Below the pieces are notes generated by a model that saw only the letters and a list, made by a program, of their open reading frames with translations, was not told the origin of the DNA and did no database searches. The position numbers and the translations under genes were made by a program. Positions 1 to 8,145 of a stretch of DNA of 24,742 bases are shown here, piece by piece. Where the stretch lies: IMG/VR virus record IMGVR_UViG_3300020051_000087, positions 1-24,742 of that record, one strand, 5' to 3'. Each line of letters begins with the position of its first letter. Positions within the stretch are counted from its first letter, which is position 1. Source of the stretch: a virus.

Positions 1-2
1 CT

Positions 3-695
3 AAACTTTGGGCATCTAAAATTTCTGCTGCTAAGTCTAAGTTTGACGTTTACCCCTCTGCCTACGCTAACGGCTGGGCTGCTAAAGAATATAAGAAAGC
101 AGGTGGTGGTTGGAAATCAGAGAGCGTAGAATACACAACAGAGGAACCAGTAATGGAAATGAGTTACAAAGAGAAGTTCGCTGCCATGCTGAAGAAGTCT
201 GGCAAATCACTTGATCAAATGGATGACGATGAGAAGAAGAAATTCTTCACTACAGTCGATGCTGCACATAAAGCAAAGAACGAAGACACCGAGATTGACG
301 AAGCTATCAAGTTGAAAGGATTTGGTAAAGACGCTGGTCCAAGCAACATGAGCAATCCAGCAGCCCGCGCATCTTTAATGAAGTCTACGCCCGCTGTCAA
401 GAAAAAAGTCAGCGACATGACTCCTGCTGAGAAAATGGCTAATGCTAAAAGACGTAAAGAATACAACGAATACCAAAAGTCCAAACGCAACGCTGCTCCT
501 CATAATACTAGCGCGACACAAGGTAAAATGATGTCGCCTAAAGGAACTATGCAAGAAAGCGACTTGGATGCGAACGAGATTATTGAGCCTGAAGTAGTTG
601 AGACCCAGACTCCTGAAGTAGAGTCTGTAGTGGATCAGAACATGCGGGCGTATGTACAACAAATTACACAACATGCTAAAGACACAAACTTTTAA
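3..695 (+). CDS. Phage protein with DUF5872-like segment (5' partial)
   Basis: The reading frame is open from base 3, before the first in-frame ATG at 153, so the gene begins outside the window. Its first visible residues contain a YPSAYANGWAAKEYKK..GGGWK segment, which I recognise as DUF5872-like and common in aquatic phage and giant-virus proteins. After a short linker comes a lysine- and acid-rich part containing DDDEKKKFF, followed by low-complexity charged sequence and a Glu/Val-rich tail. The following gene is preceded by AAAGGAG and belongs to virion-type genes, so a structural or head-maturation role is possible. That is inference from position; no catalytic motif is visible. ATG 153 is probably internal, because homology-like sequence continues upstream of it without a stop. 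Confidence 0.75.
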   Translation, partial: KLWASKISAAKSKFDVYPSAYANGWAAKEYKKAGGGWKSESVEYTTEEPVMEMSYKEKFAAMLKKSGKSLDQMDDDEKKKFFTTVDAAHKAKNEDTEIDEAIKLKGFGKDAGPSNMSNPAARASLMKSTPAVKKKVSDMTPAEKMANAKRRKEYNEYQKSKRNAAPHNTSATQGKMMSPKGTMQESDLDANEIIEPEVVETQTPEVESVVDQNMRAYVQQITQHAKDTNF

Positions 696-706
696 AGGAG
701 AATCAT

Positions 707-1495
707 ATGTCAGGTTGGGGAAAAGCAGACAACAAAACTGCATCGGGCACTATCGCCCTTGGCACTGATGGAGCTGTAACAGGCACATCAACTGCCTTTA
801 CTACGGAAGCCGCAGTAGGTGATATCCTCACTGCCAACTCCATTGATTTTAGAATCACAGCTATTGCTGATGATACGAATGCAACAGTTGTTGACGCTGA
901 TACAGCTGGTGCAGCTATTGTTGCTCAATCAGCTGGTGCTTCTTACACATTGAGCGAAAAGCCGACAATGATGAGCTTTAACTCTGTTGGTGGATATTCA
1001 TCCGAAACAGTTTTTGGTGTTGACGAAAACGAAATGGCAGCCAACAACGATGTTGAGGGTGCCGCACACGCTGGTTGGGTGCATGTTCGCACTAACGGCT
1101 CTCGGAAAATTGTTGAAACACTTGTTGCTATGTCTAAGAACGGCATCACGGGTGATGCTGAAGATGTAGTCTTTGAAGACTTCCGCATTGCTATTACTAC
1201 GCAACCTGCAAGTCGATCTGATGCAACAGGCACGGCAGTAACATTCGCAGTGGTATCTACTATCACTGGCACAGGCGGCACACAGACATTCCAATGGGAA
1301 CGTTCTCTGGACAGTGGTTCTAACTGGGTTACGGTTGACGGTACAATTGATGGCGCAGTATACAGCGACTTCACTACTGCTACACTAGCTGTTTCTGATA
1401 ACACTGGTCTTGATACATATCAGTACCGCGTGATTATTTCTGCTACAGGTGCTGATAGCGTAACATCTTCTGCGGCAACGTTGACAGAGGCATAA
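707..1495 (+). CDS. Virion-type protein with C-terminal Ig-like domain
   Basis: This 262-residue protein starts at an ATG with a strong AAAGGAG ribosome site. The N-terminal part (about 1-90) has the MSGWGKADNKT opening and beta-rich Gly/Thr repeats (GTVTG-like, AVGDIL) seen in small structural or head-decoration proteins of marine T4-like phages. The middle carries a HAGWVHVRTNGSRK segment. The last 100 residues (from about 162) read as an immunoglobulin-like fold, with QPASRSDATGTAVTFAV, a central FQWERS tryptophan strand and a late YQYRV strand. Ig-like domains are common surface decorations of phage capsids and tails. The role is inferred from sequence style and from neighbouring structural-type genes; the particle location is unknown. 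Confidence 0.7.
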   Translation: MSGWGKADNKTASGTIALGTDGAVTGTSTAFTTEAAVGDILTANSIDFRITAIADDTNATVVDADTAGAAIVAQSAGASYTLSEKPTMMSFNSVGGYSSETVFGVDENEMAANNDVEGAAHAGWVHVRTNGSRKIVETLVAMSKNGITGDAEDVVFEDFRIAITTQPASRSDATGTAVTFAVVSTITGTGGTQTFQWERSLDSGSNWVTVDGTIDGAVYSDFTTATLAVSDNTGLDTYQYRVIISATGADSVTSSAATLTEA

Positions 1496-1499
1496 TCTC

Positions 1500-1940
1500 A
1501 TGACAATCTCACGAAGAGTGTTAGTAATTACTGAAGTGAAGGAAGATGGTACATCCTTCTTCAAGGATACGTATGAAGCTGCCTCTAGACAGGGAGAAGA
1601 CTACGCTACCGAACTCAATGCAATATATGGCGTAGTCGCTGATGATACATTAGCATCTGATTGGTCACTGCACGATATGGGGGATGTAAATCCCCATAGA
1701 GATTGTGAGGCTAATTTGAACTGTCAACACGGCGCCGTATGGAGCACTGAGAACGCATTAGGTGATACGTTGGTAACATATTTTAAATGTTCCGAAGCAG
1801 ATCCCATAGTGTATACTACGGATCATGCATTATTGGTAGAACGATTGGCGCACAATACTGAACATTCAGTCACTGTTACGTCTAAGCTATATCCTGCTGA
1901 TGAGCATTTTACTATAGATTTTGACAACGAAATCACCTAG
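1500..1940 (+). CDS. Hypothetical protein in virion module
   Basis: I do not recognise this 146-residue protein. It starts 4 bases after the Ig-like gene. A beta-strand-rich beginning (RRVLVITEVKEDGTSFF) is followed by an acidic central region with several cysteines (positions about 89-120) and an acidic C-terminus. No signal peptide, membrane segment or enzyme motif is visible. Its place between two structural-type genes suggests a virion or assembly protein, but nothing in the sequence proves this. Confidence 0.7.
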   Translation: MTISRRVLVITEVKEDGTSFFKDTYEAASRQGEDYATELNAIYGVVADDTLASDWSLHDMGDVNPHRDCEANLNCQHGAVWSTENALGDTLVTYFKCSEADPIVYTTDHALLVERLAHNTEHSVTVTSKLYPADEHFTIDFDNEIT

Positions 1941-1950
1941 GAGTTAGAAA

Positions 1951-2394
1951 ATGGCAGATCAAAAAATCAGTGAGTTGACCGCAGTTACTACAACCGCTAA
2001 TACAGATAATATCGTATTAGCTCGTAGTAGTGCGAACAATAAGATTACAGTGGCTAATTTCTTTTCAGCAATTGCTACACCTGCCAGTTTCTCGGGTAAG
2101 GTATCGTTAACAGGAGCTGAGACAATAACCCAACCAGGTGCTGTCTCAGTTGCTACTAATATCAGTTACATTACGAATGCTACAAGTGCCGGTACACTGA
2201 CTATTGCAGCTGGTGTAGAAGGCCAAATAAAGGTAATTATCTGCACATCTAACACAAGTAGCAATACATTAACATTGGATGACTCAGATTTAGCACAGGA
2301 CACAATCGTATTTGATGCCGCTGGCAAGACCGCGACGCTTATATATACTAACACGAAATGGTATATGATAGGTGGAACGGCTACGTCAACGTAA
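1951..2394 (+). CDS. Fibre/appendage-like small structural protein
   Basis: The 147-residue product opens with MADQKISELTAVTTTANTD, then N.KITV.NFFS. This opening is frequent in tail-fibre and appendage proteins of marine myoviruses, where it precedes a beta-structured part. The rest is rich in Thr, Ser, Ala and short beta strands (TLTIAAGVEGQIKVIICTS, NTLTLDDSDLA, KTATLIYTNTKWYMIGG). It looks like a compact beta-sandwich or fibre-end domain. A good AGGAG ribosome site lies upstream of the ATG. The fibre assignment rests on the opening motif and composition; receptor binding is not demonstrated. Confidence 0.65.
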   Translation: MADQKISELTAVTTTANTDNIVLARSSANNKITVANFFSAIATPASFSGKVSLTGAETITQPGAVSVATNISYITNATSAGTLTIAAGVEGQIKVIICTSNTSSNTLTLDDSDLAQDTIVFDAAGKTATLIYTNTKWYMIGGTATST

Positions 2395-2403
2395 CCAATA
2401 TGA

Positions 2404-2772
2404 ATGACTGAACTAAATGATGAAAATTATTTAATTTTCGCAATTAAAAACTATAACAACCCGGCGTGTGAAGGGATGGCTGATATGGAAGATGACTTGA
2501 AAAGATTCAAGTATGTCAAAAGACTCTTCCGACGTTACGAAACTTCGGGTGTATTGAGTGAAAGATTAATACTCAATCACTTGACGGTGTTGTACAATGT
2601 TTTTGATAATGCGGCAACTCCCTTGCTTTTCTTTAGAATAGAAGAAAAGTATTGGGCGATTTTAAAGTCATTTCTAGTATTCATCAATAGAGTGCCACTA
2701 GAACAGATAGGAAGCAACGAGCCGTATATACCATTAGATGGGTATGTACTAGAAACACTGAGGAAGCTGTAA
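2404..2772 (+). CDS. Conserved T4-like phage protein, unknown function
   Basis: The product has 122 residues and is mostly helical, with the signature NYNNPACEG..DMEDDLKRFKYVKRLFRRY, then RLILNHLTVLYNVF. This pattern is one I recall as a widely shared uncharacterised protein of marine T4-like phages. No catalytic motif or membrane segment is present. Its stop overlaps the next start by one base (TAATG), so the two are probably translated together. No strong ribosome site precedes the start. Function unknown; it probably belongs to the adjacent virion/assembly genes. Confidence 0.8.
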   Translation: MTELNDENYLIFAIKNYNNPACEGMADMEDDLKRFKYVKRLFRRYETSGVLSERLILNHLTVLYNVFDNAATPLLFFRIEEKYWAILKSFLVFINRVPLEQIGSNEPYIPLDGYVLETLRKL

Positions 2773-3305
2773 TGTCACGTTTTGTAGATGCGGTAGTAGC
2801 ATATAGAATACTCCGAATGTTGGCTACCCCAATTGAACGTAGCGATGCCTTCAGAATGGGTATCATTGATAAGGACGGAGAGAAGCTAAAAGATCCTCAG
2901 TCTTCCGAAGAACTCGACTCATATTCACTTCTACAAAGATTTGTATTCAAGGTGCAGAAAGCACTTATGAAATCCCCTGATCGAAACGCAAAAAGACTCT
3001 TGACATTTGCAGCCGCTATTGCTATACTGCGTGAATCATCAGAGATGGATCACGATCAGGGAGAACTGGAATCTCTCCTCGACCTTTATATGACAGAAGA
3101 AGCTGTTCAGGCACAAAGTAAACTTTTAGAACATAATGATATGCTCACATTCAAAAACTTTCATATGGAAGAAATGGGTGTAGGCGGTGGCGGCATTGCT
3201 GGTATAGGTACTGGACCCGCAGACCAAAGAGAGCCAGGTCGCGATCCAGTTTTCATGCCTATGGTTCAACGAAAGAAGAAACGAAAGAAGGAAAATGTCA
3301 ACTAA
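2772..3305 (+). CDS. Conserved phage protein with Gly-rich C-terminal tail
   Basis: This 177-residue protein is coupled to its upstream partner by a one-base overlap. Residues 1-115 are helical and include a hydrophobic stretch, RLLTFAAAIAILRE, probably an amphipathic core rather than a membrane segment. The C-terminal part (about 120-177) has LTFKNFHMEEMG, then a run of glycines, IAGIGTGPADQ, then a very basic end (RKKKRKKE). Tails of this kind recur in aquatic T4-like phages, often on proteins next to the one upstream. The start of the next gene lies inside its last codons. The molecular role is unknown. Confidence 0.8.
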   Translation: MSRFVDAVVAYRILRMLATPIERSDAFRMGIIDKDGEKLKDPQSSEELDSYSLLQRFVFKVQKALMKSPDRNAKRLLTFAAAIAILRESSEMDHDQGELESLLDLYMTEEAVQAQSKLLEHNDMLTFKNFHMEEMGVGGGGIAGIGTGPADQREPGRDPVFMPMVQRKKKRKKENVN

Positions 3306-3789
3306 TAGCGAATACGAAACTCGATTAGCAATTGTCGAAAACGATGTGAAACAAATGGGGCAACTGTTTGACCGCATGGACACCGCTATTGAGAAAATAA
3401 CTGACATTTCAAATGCAGTGAATCAAATGCTTGCTGTACACGAAGCAAAATTGAACACACATAGCACTAAACAAAACGAAATATTTTCGTTGTTTGAATC
3501 AAGACGAAAAGATGTTGAAAATTCTAATAAGGAAATACATTCAAGAATTACTACGCAGGGTAGAGAGTTGCAATCAGAGATGAAAGAGGACACCCGCAGA
3601 GTAATGGAAGCTATTGATCAACTCAAAAGTATGATAAGAAACAGTATCCGCGAGAGTGTGGAAGACGTTAACAAGCTAGAAGATAGAGTAGTACAACTAG
3701 AACAGCGACAATGGCTAGTTATGGGCGGTGCTATGGTAGTAGGTTTTCTCATTGCAAACGCTTCGACCATATTGGAAATGATTTCTTGA
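3295..3789 (+). CDS. Coiled-coil protein with C-terminal membrane anchor
   Basis: The 164-residue product is almost entirely helical. Heptad-like sequence runs from about residue 8 to 140, and one hydrophobic segment (WLVMGGAMVVGFLIANAST, about 140-158) sits at the C-terminus. This resembles small tail-anchored phage proteins of the haemolysin XhlA type, which are often near structural or lysis genes. The start overlaps the previous gene by 11 bases and has an AAGGAAA ribosome site. The TGA stop lies within the TTGACA of the promoter that serves the primase. An inner-membrane location is predicted from the single anchor; the role is unproven. Confidence 0.75.
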   Translation: MSTNSEYETRLAIVENDVKQMGQLFDRMDTAIEKITDISNAVNQMLAVHEAKLNTHSTKQNEIFSLFESRRKDVENSNKEIHSRITTQGRELQSEMKEDTRRVMEAIDQLKSMIRNSIRESVEDVNKLEDRVVQLEQRQWLVMGGAMVVGFLIANASTILEMIS

Positions 3790-3814
3790 CATCTTAGTCA
3801 GTATGCAGTATAAT
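3786..3814 (+). promoter_or_regulatory. Consensus sigma70-type promoter for primase
   Basis: TTGACA at 3786-3791, a 17-base spacer, and TATAAT at 3809-3814 match the bacterial housekeeping consensus exactly. The predicted transcription start falls on or next to the A of the primase ATG at 3822, so a transcript from here would have essentially no leader. Confidence 0.88.
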
Positions 3815-3821
3815 ACTTGTT

Positions 3822-4844
3822 ATGAGCTTATATATTGATATCAAATTTCTGACGCAAATCACCCATCGTTTCGAGCTATTCAAGAAGAAAGATAACTTTC
3901 TCTGGAATGTTCGTTGCCCTATCTGTGGTGACTCACAAAAAAACAAACGCAAGATGCGAGGTTACTTCTTTCGCAAAGGAGAAGACCTGATGTATAAGTG
4001 CCACAACTGTCAACACAGCGCACACTTTGGGTCTATGCTCAAGCAGCTAGACGGACTGTTGTACAAAGAATATGTCCTAGAACGTTATGCTACAGGTGGC
4101 AGCGCGAAGAAGTTTGGCACTGAAGCTAGAGTGAAGACAGTGTTTGACAATCCCCCTCCCTTTAAGCCTCTATGGCAGAATCTTTTTGACTCAGTATACT
4201 CACTACCTTATGATCATGAGGCAGTAGAATACTGTGACTCTCGGATGCTTCCTGATGAAGCTACAAAGCGACTGTACTACATTTCTGATGTGCGAGACAT
4301 TGTGCAACTGAATAACAAGTACAGGGCATCAATAACAACTAGCGAACCTAGACTTGTGATACCCTTCTGCAATGAGCATGGGAGACTCACAGGCGTCACC
4401 TTACGAGCGATGAGAGGTGAAGCGTTACGATACATCATGGTAAAAGTAGATGAGTCTGCTCCTACAGTATTTGGACTCGATACGGTTGATAAGACACAGC
4501 CTATCACTGTAGTTGAGGGTCCTCTTGATAGTCTATTCTTAGACAACGCTATTGCATGCGCAGGTGTTGCTTTCAATCAGATTGAACGATTGAACTTGCC
4601 TTTATCGCTCACTACTATTGTGTTTGATAATCAGCCTAAGAATTTAGAGCTATGTAAACTGATGTATAAGTATATCAAAGACGGGTTTTCTATATGTATC
4701 TGGCCTGACTCAATCGCAGGTAAAGACATAAATGAGATGGTTCTAGACGGCATGAAGCCCCTAGAAATTCAGAAAATTATAAATGATAATACATATAAAA
4801 ATCTCACAGCAGAACTAAAATTTACTAACTGGAAGAAATGTTAA
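3822..4844 (+). CDS. 61: DNA primase, T4 gp61 family
   Basis: This primase would make RNA primers for lagging-strand synthesis, working with a replicative helicase (gp41 in T4). Its 340 residues match the length of T4 gp61. An N-terminal zinc finger is visible as RCPICGDS (Cys32, Cys35) and YKCHNC (Cys60, Cys63). The central TOPRIM region has VVEGPLDSLF, with Glu232 and Asp236 as the expected metal-binding acids, followed by a later acidic FDNQ motif. The ATG lies 7 bases after a consensus -10 box and has no visible ribosome site, which implies leaderless translation. An internal start is unlikely because the N-terminus fits the family. The next gene follows after 2 bases. Confidence 0.92.
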   Translation: MSLYIDIKFLTQITHRFELFKKKDNFLWNVRCPICGDSQKNKRKMRGYFFRKGEDLMYKCHNCQHSAHFGSMLKQLDGLLYKEYVLERYATGGSAKKFGTEARVKTVFDNPPPFKPLWQNLFDSVYSLPYDHEAVEYCDSRMLPDEATKRLYYISDVRDIVQLNNKYRASITTSEPRLVIPFCNEHGRLTGVTLRAMRGEALRYIMVKVDESAPTVFGLDTVDKTQPITVVEGPLDSLFLDNAIACAGVAFNQIERLNLPLSLTTIVFDNQPKNLELCKLMYKYIKDGFSICIWPDSIAGKDINEMVLDGMKPLEIQKIINDNTYKNLTAELKFTNWKKC

Positions 4845-4846
4845 TT

Positions 4847-5536
4847 ATGAGCAAGGTCAACCTGATCGCATTGAGCAAGCCAAATGCAACAACAGACTGC
4901 AACACCGCCGAAGAGCTGGTAGCATATGCGGCTAGAGTGAGCAACCCAGCTAACCAATCGAACAAAGAAACAGCACCGAAATTACTGAAATATTTAATCA
5001 ACGAAAATCACTGGTCTCCTTTTGAAATGGTTCACATGACAATTGAGATTACAACAACACGGGACATCGCAAAGCAAATACTGCGCCATCGTAGTTTTAG
5101 CTTCCAAGAATTTAGTCAACGTTATGCTAAAGCTACTAATTTTGTAGAGCGAGAATGCAGAATGCAAGATCCAAAGAATAGACAAAACTCTATTGAGTTG
5201 GATCAGCATCCTTTGTACAAAGAAGGTGATAGGATCGCTGAAGATTGGAACATGAAGCAGAAAGATCTTATTAGAAGAGCGCAAGAGACTTACGAATGGG
5301 CCCTAGATAAGGGTATCGCAAAAGAACAAGCAAGAGCCGTTCTACCAGAAGGCAACACAGAAACCGTTCTGTATATGGCAGGTAGTTTGCGATCATGGAT
5401 TCACTACTGTGAGTTACGCATGGGAAACGGTACGCAGAAAGAACACGCAGAAATTGCATCCGCTTGCTGGTCCATCATGGGGGCACATTTTCCCTCAGTC
5501 ATTTCAGCACTAAATGATATCATCATTCAAAAATAA
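4847..5536 (+). CDS. thyX: Flavin-dependent thymidylate synthase ThyX
   Basis: ThyX converts dUMP to dTMP using methylene-tetrahydrofolate, FAD and NADPH. The family signature RHRxxSxxxxSxRY is complete at residues 80-93 (RHRSFSFQEFSQRY). The SPFEMVH segment and the C-terminal EIxxAxWxIM-like region are also typical. At 229 residues it is normal in length. I chose the ATG at 4847 because GGAAG lies about 11 bases upstream; an ATG at 4838 is in frame but too close to it and overlaps the primase stop. The location between primase and ribonucleotide reductase fits a dNTP-supply operon. ThyX is common in marine phages. Confidence 0.96.
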   Translation: MSKVNLIALSKPNATTDCNTAEELVAYAARVSNPANQSNKETAPKLLKYLINENHWSPFEMVHMTIEITTTRDIAKQILRHRSFSFQEFSQRYAKATNFVERECRMQDPKNRQNSIELDQHPLYKEGDRIAEDWNMKQKDLIRRAQETYEWALDKGIAKEQARAVLPEGNTETVLYMAGSLRSWIHYCELRMGNGTQKEHAEIASACWSIMGAHFPSVISALNDIIIQK

Positions 5537-5546
5537 AGAGAAACAT

Positions 5547-7346
5547 ATGGCAAAACAAGAATATATGGGGCTACAAATAGATTTATCACGCGATGAACTA
5601 TTTGATAAGCTAGGCGCTCAACGTCTACAAGAAAGTTACATGCGTGACGATGAGACTAGCCCTCAACATAGGTTTGCCTATGTCAGCAAACAATTTGGAT
5701 CATCACCTGAACACTCACAAAGATTATACGATTATGCGTCGAAACACTGGCTTTCTTATTCAACCCCAATTCTCTCGTTTGGTAAAAACAAAAGAGGCAT
5801 GCCTATATCTTGCTTCCTTAATTTCATCGAAGACACTGCTGAAGGACTTGTTCAAAACTATTCAGAAACATCGTGGCTCAGTATGCTTGGTGGCGGTGTT
5901 GGTATTGGCTTTGGTATTCGCAGCGCAGGCGACAAGTCAACTGGTGTCTTACCTCACCTCAAAACATACGATGCAAGTACCCTGGCTTATCGACAAGGCA
6001 AAACTAGACGCGGAAGTTATGCCGCTTACCTCGATATCAGCCATCCAGATATACTCTTGTTCCTCGATATGCGTAAGCCCACTGGTGATCAAAATCTGCG
6101 TTGCCTAAACTTACATCACGGTATCAACATCACTGACAGATTCATGGAAATCATTGAACGATGTATGGTTGACCCAGAAGCAGATGATGGCTGGAACTTA
6201 TGTGACCCACACTCCGGAGCTATTCGTGAGACTGTATCAGCCAAGTACTTGTGGCAGAAGATACTAGAATTGAGAATGGAAACAGGCGAACCGTATCTAC
6301 ATTTCATCGATACAAGCAATCGAACGATGCCTCAGTTTCAGAAAGATTTGGGACTGAAGATTCATCAAAGCAATCTATGCTCTGAGATCATTCTACCTAC
6401 AAACGAGCAACGAACCGCAGTGTGTTGCCTTTCATCTGTCAACTTAGAACACTACGATGCATGGTCAAAAGACCCACAGTTTCTAAAAGACATGGCAGAA
6501 ATGCTAGATAATGTGCTACAGTACTTCATCGATGAAGCTCCTGATACTGTAGCCCGTGCAATATTCTCTGCTACACAAGAACGTAGCATTGGTATCGGCG
6601 CACTAGGCTTTCATGCCTACCTGCAAAAGAAAAATCTTCCTTGGGAAAGTGCTGTAGCCAAGGGTGCAAACATGAGAATGTTCAAACTGATAAGAGGAAA
6701 GTTAGATGAAGCGAATTTACAACTTGGGAATGCTAGAGGTGAGGCTCCTGATGCGAAGGGCACAGGGCGAAGATTTAGTCATGTTATGGCTATCGCTCCC
6801 AACGCTAGTTCTAGTATTATTATGGGAAACACTTCGCCGTCCATTGAGCCATTTAGGGCGAACGCTTACAGGCAAGACACCATATCGGGTGCCTTCCTCA
6901 ACAAAAATAAGCATTTGGATGGTCTTATTAAAGAGCGAATTTCAGCAGGTGAAAAAGTCGATTATGATGAAACTTGGTCGTCAATCATAGCAAACGATGG
7001 TTCTGTACAGCAACTGTCCTTTTTGACTGATTGGGAAAAGGATGTGTACAAGACAGCTATGGAGATTGATCAACGCTGGGTGATTGAACACGCGGCTGAT
7101 CGACAGAAGTTTATTGACCAAGCGCAATCACTCAATCTATTCTTCCGCCCTGATGTGAACATCAAGTACCTACATGCTGCACACTATCTAGCGTGGAAGC
7201 AAGGTCTGAAAACGCTGTACTACTGTCGTTCCGAGAAGTTGGGTAAGGCAGACAAGGTGTCGAAGCGAGTTGAGCGACAAATAATCAAAGAAATTGATAT
7301 GCAGAGTTTGATTGATGAAGACAATTGTGTGGCGTGTGAAGGCTGA
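5547..7346 (+). CDS. nrdA: Class I ribonucleotide reductase, large (alpha) subunit
   Basis: The enzyme reduces ribonucleoside diphosphates to deoxyribonucleotides with a radical delivered by NrdB. The active-site set is visible: ISCF (Cys89), SNLCSE (Asn276, Cys278, Glu280), AVCC (Cys293/294), the radical-transfer pair TLYYC (Tyr558, Tyr559) and the C-terminal redox pair CVAC (Cys594, Cys597). The protein has 599 residues against about 760 in Escherichia coli. The difference is largely the missing N-terminal ATP-cone, so dATP activity control of the usual kind is probably absent. The start at MAKQEYM is preferred over an upstream ATG at 5514 that lies inside thyX. Its 3' end overlaps the PP-loop gene. 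Confidence 0.95.
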   Translation: MAKQEYMGLQIDLSRDELFDKLGAQRLQESYMRDDETSPQHRFAYVSKQFGSSPEHSQRLYDYASKHWLSYSTPILSFGKNKRGMPISCFLNFIEDTAEGLVQNYSETSWLSMLGGGVGIGFGIRSAGDKSTGVLPHLKTYDASTLAYRQGKTRRGSYAAYLDISHPDILLFLDMRKPTGDQNLRCLNLHHGINITDRFMEIIERCMVDPEADDGWNLCDPHSGAIRETVSAKYLWQKILELRMETGEPYLHFIDTSNRTMPQFQKDLGLKIHQSNLCSEIILPTNEQRTAVCCLSSVNLEHYDAWSKDPQFLKDMAEMLDNVLQYFIDEAPDTVARAIFSATQERSIGIGALGFHAYLQKKNLPWESAVAKGANMRMFKLIRGKLDEANLQLGNARGEAPDAKGTGRRFSHVMAIAPNASSSIIMGNTSPSIEPFRANAYRQDTISGAFLNKNKHLDGLIKERISAGEKVDYDETWSSIIANDGSVQQLSFLTDWEKDVYKTAMEIDQRWVIEHAADRQKFIDQAQSLNLFFRPDVNIKYLHAAHYLAWKQGLKTLYYCRSEKLGKADKVSKRVERQIIKEIDMQSLIDEDNCVACEG

Positions 7347-7926
7347 AGTAATTGCAGATGCTATCCCCCACGATAAACGCATAGCCGTTTCAGTATCAGG
7401 TGGTTGGGATAGCGCGGTGCTGTGGCACATCGTGTATAACGAGTGCAAGAAAAGAGGACAGGAGTGCAAACCGTACACTGTCCCTAAGATAGATGGTGCT
7501 CAAAGATGGGCTAATGAAGTCATAAAGCAATCTGGCTATGAAGGTGAAACTACACTTGTAGGCAGCGTCACTGCTGAAGATGTATCTAGGTATGTGAGAA
7601 GTGGGCTTTGGGAGATCATCAAAGACAATCACGCTGATGTAGTATATGTAGGTACGAATAAGTATTATGATGGCATGGCACCTGAGCATCAGCGGCAGCA
7701 TCCTAGCAGCTGGGGAGCAGAGCATTTATGCATTCAGCCCTTCTTTGATTACACTAAGGATGTAACGGTACAATTAGCCTTTGATTTAGGCATTGCGTAT
7801 GATATAATGAACATCACGCATTCTTGCACTGAGAAAGATGAGGGTAGATGCGGGTACTGCCCTTGGTGCAAAGAACGTGCATGGGCTTTTAACGAAATTG
7901 GGAGGAAAGATGAAGGTATTAATTAA
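7315..7926 (+). CDS. QueC-like PP-loop protein (7-cyano-7-deazaguanine synthase family)
   Basis: QueC makes preQ0 from carboxy-deazaguanine with ATP and ammonia. The 203-residue protein has an N-terminal PP-loop SVSGGWDSAV (canonical SGGxDS) and a C-terminal cysteine cluster, SCTEKDEGRCGYCPWC, with spacing C-x7-C-x2-C-x2-C, like the zinc site of QueC. The following KERAWAF also fits. I use ATG 7315; a longer reading begins with TTG 7312. It overlaps the nrdA end by 32 bases and glutaredoxin by 17, inside the dNTP operon. No QueD, QueE, FolE or base-inserting enzyme is visible here, so DNA deazaguanine modification is only a possibility. Another PP-loop amidating or thiolating activity remains open. 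Confidence 0.7.
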   Translation: MKTIVWRVKAEVIADAIPHDKRIAVSVSGGWDSAVLWHIVYNECKKRGQECKPYTVPKIDGAQRWANEVIKQSGYEGETTLVGSVTAEDVSRYVRSGLWEIIKDNHADVVYVGTNKYYDGMAPEHQRQHPSSWGAEHLCIQPFFDYTKDVTVQLAFDLGIAYDIMNITHSCTEKDEGRCGYCPWCKERAWAFNEIGRKDEGIN

Positions 7927-8095
7927 ATCACGCGACGATTGCAAATTTTGCACTGAAGCTAAAATGTTTCTACAGGGTATGGACATTGAGTATACTGAGG
8001 AAGAACAGCCTGAGGGTAGAGTGCCTCAAATCTACATCGATGATGAGTTTATCGGTGGTTACACCGAACTGATCGAATGGGCAGTAGAAAACTAG
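7910..8095 (+). CDS. grx: Glutaredoxin
   Basis: A short thiol-disulphide oxidoreductase of 61 residues. It has the CKFC active-site pair in the first strand-helix unit (residues 11-14) and the conserved cis-proline and glutathione-site region RVPQIYIDDEFIGGYTEL. The ATG at 7910 has GGAGGAAAG just upstream; a longer reading from 7838 lies inside the previous gene and has no homology-like sequence. Placed between nrdA and nrdB, it would most simply reduce the C-terminal CVAC of NrdA after each turnover. A role in iron-sulphur handling is less likely, because its CxxC dithiol type is the redox class. Confidence 0.9.
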   Translation: MKVLIKSRDDCKFCTEAKMFLQGMDIEYTEEEQPEGRVPQIYIDDEFIGGYTELIEWAVEN

Positions 8096-8099
8096 AAAC

Positions 8100-8107
8100 T
8101 ATAAATA
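8100..8107 (+). promoter_or_regulatory. T4-late-type promoter box before nrdB
   Basis: TATAAATA is identical to the T4 late promoter core and lies 38 bases before the nrdB ATG, in the short gap after grx. Three other copies in the window sit 24-31 bases before starts. Function is inferred from sequence and position. Confidence 0.5.
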
Positions 8108-8145
8108 CGTTGCTCGTTATGAACACTAACATCGAAAGGACACAT

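Noticed and set aside
943-1404. 153-residue minus-strand frame
   Set aside because: Antisense to the Ig-like structural gene, whose own coding signal is strong.
6706-6990. 94-residue + strand frame inside nrdA
   Set aside because: Out-of-frame shadow of nrdA with no ribosome site and no protein-like motif.
7781-7808. TTGATT-16-TATAAT inside the QueC-like gene, before grx
   Set aside because: Both boxes are coding, the spacer is 16 and the -35 is poor, so chance is likely.
7943-7954. Glutaredoxin CKFC as a monothiol Fe-S carrier to support IscU
   Set aside because: The motif is the dithiol CxxC type, and the gene sits between nrdA and nrdB, so a reductase role is simpler.
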